The notes beneath the pieces were generated by a model. It saw only the letters and a program-made list of their open reading frames with translations. It made no database searches and was not told where the DNA came from. DNA of 6,219 nucleotides from Candidatus Aegiribacteria sp. GTDB taxonomy: Bacteria; Fermentibacterota; Fermentibacteria; Fermentibacterales; Fermentibacteraceae. The position numbers and the translations under genes were made by a program. Numbering within the stretch: the stretch's first letter is position 1; the number at the start of each line of letters is the position of its first letter. The stretch covers positions 1 through 6,219 of the forward strand of contig DAOWAG010000086.1 of assembly GCA_030634715.1 (NCBI GenBank). Reading direction: 5' to 3'. Below, piece after piece: positions 1 to 6,219 of the stretch.

Positions 1-985
1 AACGGACAAATCTGTAGAAATCGGGATAACTGTTATAAGCATTCGCGTATATGGCCGCTGCGGTGCTATCTGCGATCCCTCTGTACTCAAGAGCTCCCCT
101 GCTGGCACCTGCATGTATTGAATCGACCCTGAGGTCGGTATCAGCGATAATAACATTGGACATTCTTCTGCCCTCTGCGCGGTATCTGGTTGAAATCCGG
201 TTCCTCTCCGCCTGCATCCTGGTGAAGACGGCAATCTGGTTCTCAACCGGAAGATCTGCCCGTTTAATTCGAACATCAACGATGTGTATACCGTACTCCC
301 TGGCCATCCGCCTGCAGGTTTCGGTTACTCTATCTAGTATCGCGATTCTGCCTTGCGCAGGAATCATTCTTATGAGCCTTATGGTCTCTTGAATTTCCCC
401 TTCTTCATCGATGGTGAAATCATCCAGAGTGTCGGCAAAAGCTACGCTGCTTACGAGCCAAACGTAGTCATTAAGACCGATAGGGTTGTTTGTGCTTCTA
501 ACGATCTGAATCAGATTGCTTTTACCGAGTTCCTGCCTGATCATGGAATAGATTATGTCATCAAGGCGTGACATTGCTCCGGTTTCCGAACGGACGCTCC
601 TGAGAAACAGAAGAGGATTTTCTATTCTCCATCTGGCATAGCAGTCGACCTTTATGTGTTTTTTGTCCTTTGTGACAACGTCAGCAGGAGGATCATCGTA
701 TTCAAGAATTCTATCATCGAATATCTTCACCTGCTGAATAAACGGTATTTTGAAGTAGAGTCCCGCTCCCTGGCTCAGGGCAACTCCCTGTGCGTTTTCT
801 TCCATCCAGAGTTCCAGTTCGGCCATCTCCCCGGCAGTGCGATTACCGACTATTACTCTGACAGGATTTCCAAGTTGAAGAATCACGGCCTGTTCGGTTT
901 CAGATATTGTATAGAACGCTCCGGTAACAACCAGCAGGATGAAAAGCGCGACGAGTCCGTAAATTATATTCTTGACGCGTTTCAT
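1..985 (-). CDS. hflC: HflC-type SPFH membrane protein, partial (C-terminus beyond left edge)
   Basis: This gene encodes the HflC subunit of the HflK-HflC complex, which in E. coli is an inner-membrane SPFH assembly that encloses and modulates the FtsH protease. My translation gives 328 residues and then runs off the window; E. coli HflC has 334, so probably only a short tail is missing. An N-terminal anchor spans about residues 7-27, followed by ISETEQAVILQLG (27-39), GLYFKIPFIQQVK (75-87), VDVRIKRADLP (236-246), the coiled-coil stretch RMQAERNRISTRYRAEGR (256-273) and IYANAY..YPDFYRFVR near the cut end. These match HflC rather than HflK. Two ATGs are adjacent (988-986 and 985-983); the second is preferred because GGAGG lies 6 nt ahead of it, against 3 nt for the first. 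Its A is the last base of the hflK TGA stop, so translation is probably coupled. The loop at about 47-72 is longer than in E. coli. Family assignment is firm; the partner protease is inferred from the family. Confidence 0.93.
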   Translation of the reverse strand, partial: MKRVKNIIYGLVALFILLVVTGAFYTISETEQAVILQLGNPVRVIVGNRTAGEMAELELWMEENAQGVALSQGAGLYFKIPFIQQVKIFDDRILEYDDPPADVVTKDKKHIKVDCYARWRIENPLLFLRSVRSETGAMSRLDDIIYSMIRQELGKSNLIQIVRSTNNPIGLNDYVWLVSSVAFADTLDDFTIDEEGEIQETIRLIRMIPAQGRIAILDRVTETCRRMAREYGIHIVDVRIKRADLPVENQIAVFTRMQAERNRISTRYRAEGRRMSNVIIADTDLRVDSIHAGASRGALEYRGIADSTAAAIYANAYNSYPDFYRFVR

Positions 986-1944
986 CATTCACCTCCCACA
1001 AGATTGTAATGTGTAAGGGCACCGGCCGATTCGTCAACAACTGTTATATCAGCAGCATGAAGCAGGGCTGCGAGTGTCTCGAGGTGAAGTCTTACGGTTG
1101 TCACTTCCGGGCTCTTTCGATACTCCTCGGCTACCGCGGTGAATCTGAAGGCTTCGCCTAACGCCATGTTTACCCTTTCAGCGCTGTATCCCATCGCGGC
1201 GTTAACGATAATTACGGAATCCGCAAGCGCCTGAGGTATCCTCTGGTTCCTGTAACTTTCTGATTCGTTGATGTACGCCTGCATGTCTTCCCTTGCTGTG
1301 GCTACATCCTTGAACGCAGCGGATACCTCCTGGGGAGGTTGCACATCCATAAGCTGAACAGCGACAATATATACGCCCATCGCGTATTCATCGGTCAGCC
1401 TCTGTATGAGATCCATTATCCTGTTCTGTATCGCAAGCTTCCCTGTAGTCAGAACGGCATCAATCGCATTATTACCAACAATAAGCCTCGTACTGGCTTC
1501 AGCTATATCCCTCAGTGTGCCATACTGATCACGCACATTGAAGAGATAATCAGTGGCGTTGTTGATCCTGAACTTCACGATAATAGCAAGGTTGATGATG
1601 TTCTCATCACCCGTGAGCATCTGCGCTTCAGTCAGCATTTCACGATCATTCGTGAAGCTCTTGTATGAAGGGGGATTATCGGTAAGAGTCCTGAATCCTA
1701 TTTCAATGCGCTGCACAACATTTACAGCCGGCTTATACACTACCTGTACGGGCCATGGCCATTTGAAGTGAAAACCCGGATCATTGGTGGACGTATACCT
1801 GCCGAATGTAAGTACTACTCCCACTTCTTCCGGATCAACAATGTAGAATGGTCCCCCGAGAAGGAACCACAGCAAAACCCCCAGAGCCAGTATTCCCAGC
1901 TTGTACTTCCGGGGAAATATCTCTCCGGACCTAACAACTTTCAT
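985..1944 (-). CDS. hflK: HflK-type SPFH membrane protein
   Basis: This gene encodes the HflK partner of HflC, expected in the cytoplasmic membrane with most of the protein outside the cytosol and assembling with HflC around FtsH. From the chosen start it has 319 residues. A single membrane segment lies at about 16-36. The SPFH domain follows, with VDPEEVGVVLTFGRY (36-50), GFHFKWPWPV (57-66), the HflK hallmark LTGDEN (110-115) and VQPPQEVSAAFKDV (201-214), then a coiled-coil region (YINESESYRNQ) and a C-terminal PEVTTVRLHLETLAALL stretch. The frame is open to an ATG at 1965, but the ATG at 1944 has GGAGG 5 nt upstream while the first has no convincing site, so 1944 is chosen. E. coli HflK (419 residues) has a long glycine-rich cytosolic N-terminus and a longer C-terminus; both are reduced here. 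The gap of 43 nt after the regulator gene and the overlap with hflC suggest one operon. Confidence 0.94.
   Translation of the reverse strand: MKVVRSGEIFPRKYKLGILALGVLLWFLLGGPFYIVDPEEVGVVLTFGRYTSTNDPGFHFKWPWPVQVVYKPAVNVVQRIEIGFRTLTDNPPSYKSFTNDREMLTEAQMLTGDENIINLAIIVKFRINNATDYLFNVRDQYGTLRDIAEASTRLIVGNNAIDAVLTTGKLAIQNRIMDLIQRLTDEYAMGVYIVAVQLMDVQPPQEVSAAFKDVATAREDMQAYINESESYRNQRIPQALADSVIIVNAAMGYSAERVNMALGEAFRFTAVAEEYRKSPEVTTVRLHLETLAALLHAADITVVDESAGALTHYNLVGGE
992..997 (-). promoter_or_regulatory. Shine-Dalgarno site of hflC
   Basis: The minus strand reads GGGAGG here, inside the last codons of hflK. It lies 6 nt before the ATG at 985 and only 3 nt before the ATG at 988, which favours the downstream start and a TGATG stop/start overlap with hflK. 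Confidence 0.7.
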
Positions 1945-1949
1945 CTCAA

Positions 1950-1954
1950 CCTCC
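1950..1954 (-). promoter_or_regulatory. Shine-Dalgarno site deciding the hflK start
   Basis: The minus strand reads GGAGG followed by TTGAG and then the ATG at 1944, a 5-nt spacing. The upstream in-frame ATG at 1965 is preceded only by TTCATGTTGA. The later start also removes a polar 7-residue extension (MRNLEVE). Confidence 0.7.
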
Positions 1955-1962
1955 AGATTCCT

Positions 1963-1977
1963 CATTCAACATGAATG
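1963..1977. repeat. 15-bp palindrome upstream of hflK
   Basis: CATTCA, spacer ACA, then TGAATG form a perfect inverted repeat with 6-bp arms in the gap between the regulator gene and hflK. It covers the alternative hflK ATG at 1965. It could be an operator half-site pair or a weak RNA hairpin, or could be chance. It has no following T-run on the minus strand, so it is not a convincing terminator. Confidence 0.35.
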
Positions 1978-1987
1978 TGTGATTATG

Positions 1988-3337
1988 TTACATTTCCTTG
2001 AGTCTGCGCTGAAGAGTACGGCGGCCAATACCCAGAAGATCTGCCGCTCTTGTTCTGTTTCCACCAGTAAGCTCAAGCGTTTTCCTGATAGCAAGGTTCT
2101 CAAGTTCATCAAGGTTAACAGGTAATTCCGTCTGAAGAACAGTGGTTTTCCCCGATGGCGCCCCGGCTATTTCTGATGGAAGCTCCTCAACGCTGATTCT
2201 GCTGCCTGATATAATCAGAAGACTTTCCATGAGGTTTCGCAGCTGACGCACGTTTCCGGGCCAGCTGAATGAAACAAGATGTTCAAGAGCATCGGGTGTA
2301 ATTTCGGGAAGAGGGAGCCCGTGCTTATCGGCTGCCTCCCTGAGGAATGACATGGCCAGCATTGGGATGTCATTTCTTCGTGAACGCAAGGGGGGGATGT
2401 GGATTTCCACAACTTTCAGTCGATAGTAAAGATCCTCCCTGAATGTTCTTTTTCTGACAGCTGATTTGAGATCGGTGTTTGTCGCTGCGATGAGTCTTAC
2501 ATCAATGGGGTGAGGGTTGTTGCTTCCAAGCCTTGTGACTGTGTTCTCCTCAAGGATACGAAGCAGCTTAACCTGGATATCAAGGGGAATCTCTCCTACT
2601 TCGTCAAGAAGGAGCGTTCCCCCGGAGGCCGCTTCGAACTTACCCTCACGCACTTTATCAGCGCCTGTATAAGCTCCTCTTTCATGTCCGAACAGTTCAT
2701 CTTCCAGAAGGGTGCCGGGTATCGCAGCACAGTTCAGAGCAAGATATGGCCCTGTCCTTCCGCTGAGAGCATGAATCTGACGGGCAAGTACATCCTTCCC
2801 GGTTCCGCTCTCTCCGGTGATGAGGACAGTTGCCTTCACAGGAGCAACGCGTCTTGCTTTCCTGACAACCTCGCCCATAACACGGCTTCGATAAAGAAGC
2901 TGGGAAGTTTCCACAGCTTTCTGTGATTCCGAGACTGAACTGCTTTCAACAAACCTGATTGAAAAGGAAAACGCTCTCTGTATAGCGGCCTGTAGTGCCT
3001 GCGTATCGTTTATGTTCAATAGAATATCGACTACGCCGGATTTCATCCAGGAAATCGCATCTTCAGCTCCGATTGTCCTGCCATGAATGACAACTCCGGT
3101 CGCAAGATTCGCTTTCTGCAGTGTCTCAAGAAATCCTGACATATGCATATCACCAATAGACGCTGAAATTACGACAGCATTGACAGATCGGGATCGAATT
3201 CTACGAAGCGTCCTCCGCGCATCTGACTGGATACTTACGCTGTATCCCATCGCTGAGATCCGGTTTTTCAGATCCTCGGCTCTCTCAGGGTTCTCATCAG
3301 CGACAAGAACAGTTCCTCTACCGAGCGCAGTTATCAA
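1988..3337 (-). CDS. Sigma-54-dependent transcriptional activator with degenerate receiver domain
   Basis: This is an NtrC-type bacterial enhancer-binding protein of 449 residues, which would use ATP to remodel sigma-54 RNA polymerase at promoters. Residues 9-125 have the layout of a response-regulator receiver. The AAA+ domain covers about 150-385: Walker A GESGTGKD (175-182), sigma-54 contact loop GAYTGA (221-226, usually GAFTGA), Walker B GGTLLLDEV (239-247), and FREDLYYRL (299-307) with probable arginine fingers R300 and R306. A Fis-type helix-turn-helix ends the protein (426-448, GNRTRAADLLG..RRTLQRRL). In the receiver, Ser58 occupies the usual phosphoacceptor Asp position and the conserved Lys near 108 is Asn; only an acidic pair (D14, E15) remains. 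The start is TTG with AGGAG 6 nt upstream; no in-frame ATG fits. No histidine kinase is adjacent. The target promoters are unknown; it may regulate its own cluster. The activator class is certain, while loss of phosphorylation is inferred from motif alignment by eye. Confidence 0.95.
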   Translation of the reverse strand: MITALGRGTVLVADENPERAEDLKNRISAMGYSVSIQSDARRTLRRIRSRSVNAVVISASIGDMHMSGFLETLQKANLATGVVIHGRTIGAEDAISWMKSGVVDILLNINDTQALQAAIQRAFSFSIRFVESSSVSESQKAVETSQLLYRSRVMGEVVRKARRVAPVKATVLITGESGTGKDVLARQIHALSGRTGPYLALNCAAIPGTLLEDELFGHERGAYTGADKVREGKFEAASGGTLLLDEVGEIPLDIQVKLLRILEENTVTRLGSNNPHPIDVRLIAATNTDLKSAVRKRTFREDLYYRLKVVEIHIPPLRSRRNDIPMLAMSFLREAADKHGLPLPEITPDALEHLVSFSWPGNVRQLRNLMESLLIISGSRISVEELPSEIAGAPSGKTTVLQTELPVNLDELENLAIRKTLELTGGNRTRAADLLGIGRRTLQRRLKEM

Positions 3338-3343
3338 GACATT

Positions 3344-3348
3344 CTCCT
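3344..3348 (-). promoter_or_regulatory. Shine-Dalgarno site supporting a TTG start
   Basis: The minus strand reads AGGAG, then AATGTC, then TTG at 3337 (6-nt spacing). An ATG overlapping this spacer at 3342-3340 is out of frame with the activator, so the TTG is the best start and keeps the first beta strand of the receiver-like domain intact. Confidence 0.65.
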
Positions 3349-3379
3349 TCGATGTATTCGATTGTCGTCAGATACACCA

Positions 3380-5086
3380 TCAGTTCCGTTCACCAGGTTC
3401 CTTTTCAAGGAGAAAGGGAGGCATAACCAGAACATCAATGCCCGTTCCATAGAAACAACGAACCGCATCAACGGGTGTTGCAACGATAGGCTCTCCCTTT
3501 ACGTTGAACGATGTATTCAGGATTACAGGAACTCCTGTTCTTCTGTAAAAACTTTCTATCACATCATAATAGAAAGGATTTGTCTCTCTGATCACGGTCT
3601 GTACCCTTGCTGTTCCATCGACGTGAGTTACGGAGGGAATATCGCTGATCTTCTCGGAAAGCACAGGATAAGTCTTGTTCATATATCTCGCAATGGCGCA
3701 TCCTTCAAAATACTCATGGGCTTTCTCCTCCAGGCAGCTGGGGCAGAAAGGTCTGAATGATTCTCGATGTTTCACAACCTTGTTGACTATATCCTTCATG
3801 TCTTCTCTCCGCGGGTCGGCGAGAATGGATCTGTTGCCTAGAGCCCTTGGACCGAATTCCATCCTGCCGTTAAACAGTCCCACAACCTTACCCTGTTCAA
3901 TCAGCTCAGCGGTTCTGTCCACGAGATTATCGGGTCTGCTCCATCCGAGCCTGGCCATTTCCAACGCGTCGCGGATTTCCTCCTCGGAAAATTCAGGACC
4001 AAGGTACATGCTGAAAGGTGGAACAAGGGGAATTTCCGGATAATTCTTCCGATGAATGTGCACTGCGGCTCCTACGGAAGTCCCCGCATCATGCGCAGCG
4101 GGAAGAGGAAATGTTTCGTCAAAACTGGATTCCTTCTCAATCAGTCCATTCATCACGCAATTCAGACCTACGCCTCCTGAAATCACCAGCTTGTCCATCC
4201 CGGACACTTCCGAAAGATACTCTACTAGAGAAAGGCCAACCTCCTCCAGAGCTTTCTGCGCGGAACATGCGATATTCATGTGTAGAGAAGTAATCTCGGT
4301 TCCCGGTATTCTCGGAGGACCAATGACCCTCTGTACTTCTTCTCCGAAGTTGGCTGAATGAACACCCATGTGAATATCAAGAAGTCTGGTGTTCAGATGT
4401 ATTTTACCTTTACTGCTGCTGATTATTCTCCTGAATATTTCCAGATATTCCGGTTCTCCATAACTGGAAAGCCCCATTATTTTATACTCGTCATTATCCG
4501 GCATAAAACCGAGATGTTTCGTAACAGCGCTGTAATAAATTCCGGGTGAATTGGGAAATCTTGAAGAGGAGTGTATTTCCAGCCCGGCTGGCGTGAAACT
4601 CGCAAGTATGCTGGTGTCTCTTTCCCCGACTCCATCCATTGTAAGAACAGCGGCCGATTCAAATCCTGAACAGAAACAGGCTGCTTCCGCGTGAGCGATG
4701 TGATGCTCGACAAAATCGACCCTTGCTTTAAGAGAATTTCCAAGATGGTTTCTAATAAGTCTCTCTATCGTAGCCATTCTTTTAGCGCCGTTCAGCTGCG
4801 AAAGAAGAAAGTAGAATCCTCCGTTCTTCAGGAGGTAATGTCTGCTGTGGGAGATATTCTCCCGCATAACAAGACCGGGAAGCATATAGAAAGCGATATG
4901 ATCAAGTTCGCCGGGATCGATCGAAGCGCTTTCAAGCACATAATCCACTGCTTTTTCGGGATAATTTGCGTAATGCTTGATTCTTCGAAATCGCTCCTCC
5001 TCCGCGGCAGCGATAAGCTTTCCATCGATAAGCAGTGCAGCAGCCGCGTCGTGTTTGTAACAATTAAGCCCCAGAATTATCGCCAT
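3380..5086 (-). CDS. NodU/CmcH/TobZ-family O-carbamoyltransferase
   Basis: This is a full-length carbamoyltransferase of 568 residues. In the family, carbamoyl phosphate and ATP form carbamoyl-adenylate, and the carbamoyl group is passed to a hydroxyl of a sugar or secondary metabolite. The N-terminal Kae1-like ASKHA domain (about 1-350) starts with ILGLNCYKHDAAAALL (4-19; H12 matches the conserved early His) and contains HHIAHAEAA (128-136), TMDGVGE (149-155), YKIMGLSSYG (201-210), GGVGLNCVMNG (304-314) and AAHDAGTSVGAA (330-341). H128, H132, D151 and D333 are the likely metal ligands by analogy with TobZ. The C-terminal domain holds EFGPRALGNRSI (410-421) and PVILNTSFNVKGEPI, both typical of the family. 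The ATG start has AGGAG 5 nt upstream. The upstream neighbour is a glycosyltransferase 53 nt away, which suggests a glycan or glycoconjugate acceptor, but the true acceptor cannot be read from sequence. A role in making a small-molecule product is possible; no other such genes are visible. Confidence 0.94.
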   Translation of the reverse strand: MAIILGLNCYKHDAAAALLIDGKLIAAAEEERFRRIKHYANYPEKAVDYVLESASIDPGELDHIAFYMLPGLVMRENISHSRHYLLKNGGFYFLLSQLNGAKRMATIERLIRNHLGNSLKARVDFVEHHIAHAEAACFCSGFESAAVLTMDGVGERDTSILASFTPAGLEIHSSSRFPNSPGIYYSAVTKHLGFMPDNDEYKIMGLSSYGEPEYLEIFRRIISSSKGKIHLNTRLLDIHMGVHSANFGEEVQRVIGPPRIPGTEITSLHMNIACSAQKALEEVGLSLVEYLSEVSGMDKLVISGGVGLNCVMNGLIEKESSFDETFPLPAAHDAGTSVGAAVHIHRKNYPEIPLVPPFSMYLGPEFSEEEIRDALEMARLGWSRPDNLVDRTAELIEQGKVVGLFNGRMEFGPRALGNRSILADPRREDMKDIVNKVVKHRESFRPFCPSCLEEKAHEYFEGCAIARYMNKTYPVLSEKISDIPSVTHVDGTARVQTVIRETNPFYYDVIESFYRRTGVPVILNTSFNVKGEPIVATPVDAVRCFYGTGIDVLVMPPFLLEKEPGERN

Positions 5087-5139
5087 TATTGCTCCTGATC
5101 GATGTTGTCATGCCCTGTGCTTCCTGCACTGAAGTACAT

Positions 5140-6048
5140 TCAATTGTGTTTCCACGTCAGCCCTATGGCTTTCCAGCAGTAAGATGCGGTATAGCGGATA
5201 TCATGCTTTCGTCTGCCAGGCTTAACCAGTCCAGCAAACAGCCTAAAAGTATAAAGCAATGTCATGAAAACTCTGAAACCGGTTACAGCACCGTACTTTC
5301 CGTGTTTTCTGAGAAACCGTATTTTCTCCGGAATATACCTCAGCCAGGTTTCCCGTCCAAACATCTGACGAGCCGCTACTCCCTCCAGATGAATAACAGA
5401 AGCTTCTGGTATAAACCACACTTCCCAGCCGGATCTGATCATTCTGTATTGCAGATCCGTCTCCTCATGATAGAAGAAATAATCTTCGTCAAATGGTCCT
5501 GTATCCAGAAGAGCCTCTCGTCGGAACGCCATGACAGCTCCTACAAGCCAGTCAACTTTCTGCTCATTAAGATGTGAAGAATGAACTGCCGCTTTCCTTC
5601 CAAGATAAGGAAGATGCTCTCTAATCAATTTACCAGGAAAAGGGAAATCTCTCATGGAAGGTTGAAGTGATCCGTCGGGCCAGAGAAGTCGAGGTCCGAC
5701 CATACCGGCTTCCGGGTGTCTCTCAAGAGCATCAACGAGTGATGAAAGGCTCCCAGGCATGAAAATAGTATCGTTGTTTGCCAGGACAAGTATATCATCA
5801 TCCGAATTTTGAATAACGCGGTTCGCTCCAGCTCCAAAACCAAGATTATGCTCCGCTCTCATCATGGAAAACCAGGATTCCCCGCCAAACTCCTCTTCCA
5901 CGGCTCTGTCAGAACCATCAGTAGAGCAGTTGTCCAGAACAATCAGTCTGGCCTGCAGCTCTATCAATTGTGGCGCAAGAGAGTTGATCATATCACGTAA
6001 TACTTCGGCGCCATTCCAGTTCAGAGTAATAACTGTGATCCTGTTCAT
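5140..6048 (-). CDS. Family 2 glycosyltransferase, WbbL/rhamnosyltransferase-like
   Basis: This is a GT-A fold inverting glycosyltransferase of 302 residues that would transfer a nucleotide-activated sugar to a cell-surface glycan precursor on the cytosolic face of the membrane. Visible motifs are VITLNWNG (6-13), the nucleotide-binding LDNCSTDGS (38-46), NLGFGAGANR (68-77), LANNDT (89-94, the metal-binding acidic site, DXD-like), DWLVGAVMAFRREAL (166-180), FDEDYFFYHEETDLQYR (186-202, containing the likely catalytic acid region) and VIHLEG (218-223). This pattern is typical of dTDP-rhamnosyl and related transferases, but donor specificity is not certain. A hydrophobic stretch near 254-275 may bind the membrane. 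The ATG overlaps the stop of the upstream peptidase gene by 4 nt (ATGA), and GAGG lies 7 nt before it, so coupled translation is likely. A carbamoyltransferase follows 53 nt downstream, and the two may act on the same product. Confidence 0.93.
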   Translation of the reverse strand: MNRITVITLNWNGAEVLRDMINSLAPQLIELQARLIVLDNCSTDGSDRAVEEEFGGESWFSMMRAEHNLGFGAGANRVIQNSDDDILVLANNDTIFMPGSLSSLVDALERHPEAGMVGPRLLWPDGSLQPSMRDFPFPGKLIREHLPYLGRKAAVHSSHLNEQKVDWLVGAVMAFRREALLDTGPFDEDYFFYHEETDLQYRMIRSGWEVWFIPEASVIHLEGVAARQMFGRETWLRYIPEKIRFLRKHGKYGAVTGFRVFMTLLYTFRLFAGLVKPGRRKHDIRYTASYCWKAIGLTWKHN

Positions 6049-6219
6049 TCTGCGACCTCATGTAATTGAGCGTTGCACTTATCCCTGAATTCCGCAAAAG
6101 AAACTATATCAGACCGACGAAGACTTGTAGGATGGGAACTGGAGAGCAGTTTGGGTTTGATTGGATTTCCGTTCTCATCGTTAATCTGATAATGAAGGTG
6201 AGGTGAAGTGGAGGTTCTT
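6045..6219 (-). CDS. M23 family metallopeptidase, C-terminal fragment (start beyond right edge)
   Basis: Only the last 57 residues lie in the window. The fragment begins RTSTSPHLHYQINDENG and continues NPIKPKLL, which matches the end of the LytM/M23 catalytic domain (usual form STGPHLHYEIR.NG.P..P). The HLH (fragment residues 7 and 9) is the family's HxH motif, carrying the catalytic His and a zinc-ligand His. M23 enzymes are zinc endopeptidases that cleave peptidoglycan cross-bridges or stem peptides outside the cytoplasmic membrane; some relatives are non-catalytic activators, which cannot be judged here because the first zinc-ligand motif (HxxxD) lies outside. After the domain comes a polar tail of about 30 residues ending FAEFRDKCNAQLHEVAE. 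The TGA stop (6047-6045) overlaps the ATG of the glycosyltransferase. Any signal peptide, coiled coil or LysM domain would be upstream and is not seen. Confidence 0.85.
   Translation of the reverse strand, partial: RTSTSPHLHYQINDENGNPIKPKLLSSSHPTSLRRSDIVSFAEFRDKCNAQLHEVAE

Noticed and set aside
103..120. TGGCAC followed by TGCATG, resembling a sigma-54 promoter on the plus strand
   Set aside because: The GG to GC spacing of the -24/-12 elements is not met, and it lies inside hflC pointing the wrong way.
51..1009. Three plus-strand open frames over the left end
   Set aside because: The minus strand is continuously open and encodes clear HflC sequence to the window edge, so these are shadows and not separate genes.
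2510..2926. Plus-strand open frame of 138 codons
   Set aside because: It is antisense to the AAA+ core of the sigma-54 activator, and no recognisable protein features are present.
3340..3342. ATG close to the activator start
   Set aside because: It is out of frame with the activator by reading position; the TTG at 3337 is in frame with a well-spaced Shine-Dalgarno site.
4691..5098. Plus-strand open frame of 135 codons
   Set aside because: It is antisense to the conserved N-terminal domain of the carbamoyltransferase, with no domain or convincing upstream signal.
5117..5129. Small hairpin (GTGC, 5-nt loop, GCAC) between the glycosyltransferase and carbamoyltransferase genes
   Set aside because: The stem is only 4 bp with no T-run, too weak to call a terminator.
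5089..5577. Plus-strand open frame of 162 codons
   Set aside because: It lies mostly antisense to the glycosyltransferase, whose motifs are complete. Its translation shows no domain, and its composition looks like a reverse-complement shadow.

Overview
The window reads as one co-directional gene cluster on the minus strand of a Gram-negative-type bacterium. It holds six genes: two cut by the window edges and four complete. Taxonomy cannot be fixed from the sequence. The mid-range base composition (judged by eye, not computed), the HflK/HflC pair, a sigma-54 activator and envelope-glycan enzymes would fit an uncultured environmental lineage, but this is only a guess.

In transcription order (high to low coordinates) the genes are: (1) the C-terminal end of an M23 peptidoglycan endopeptidase (6219-6045); (2) a GT2 rhamnosyltransferase-like glycosyltransferase (6048-5140), which overlaps the peptidase stop by ATGA; (3) a NodU/CmcH/TobZ-type O-carbamoyltransferase (5086-3380); (4) a sigma-54-dependent activator (3337-1988) with a TTG start and a receiver-like N-terminus that lacks the phosphoacceptor Asp; (5) HflK (1944-985); (6) HflC (985 to beyond position 1), joined to hflK by a TGATG stop/start overlap. 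The gaps are 53 nt or shorter (5087-5139, 3338-3379, 1945-1987). None holds a recognisable terminator or a strong promoter, so transcription as a single unit is plausible. There is no stretch over 300 bases without a gene, and no RNA gene, mobile element or CRISPR array was seen.

The first three genes suggest cell-surface work: wall remodelling, sugar transfer and carbamoylation of a glycan or other acceptor. HflK and HflC form the SPFH membrane complex that in E. coli surrounds and modulates the FtsH protease; ftsH is not in this window. The regulator sits between these two groups. Its degenerate receiver suggests control other than by a histidine kinase. The most notable observations are this pseudo-receiver, a GAYTGA variant of the sigma-54 contact loop, and an HflC with an enlarged loop after its membrane anchor.
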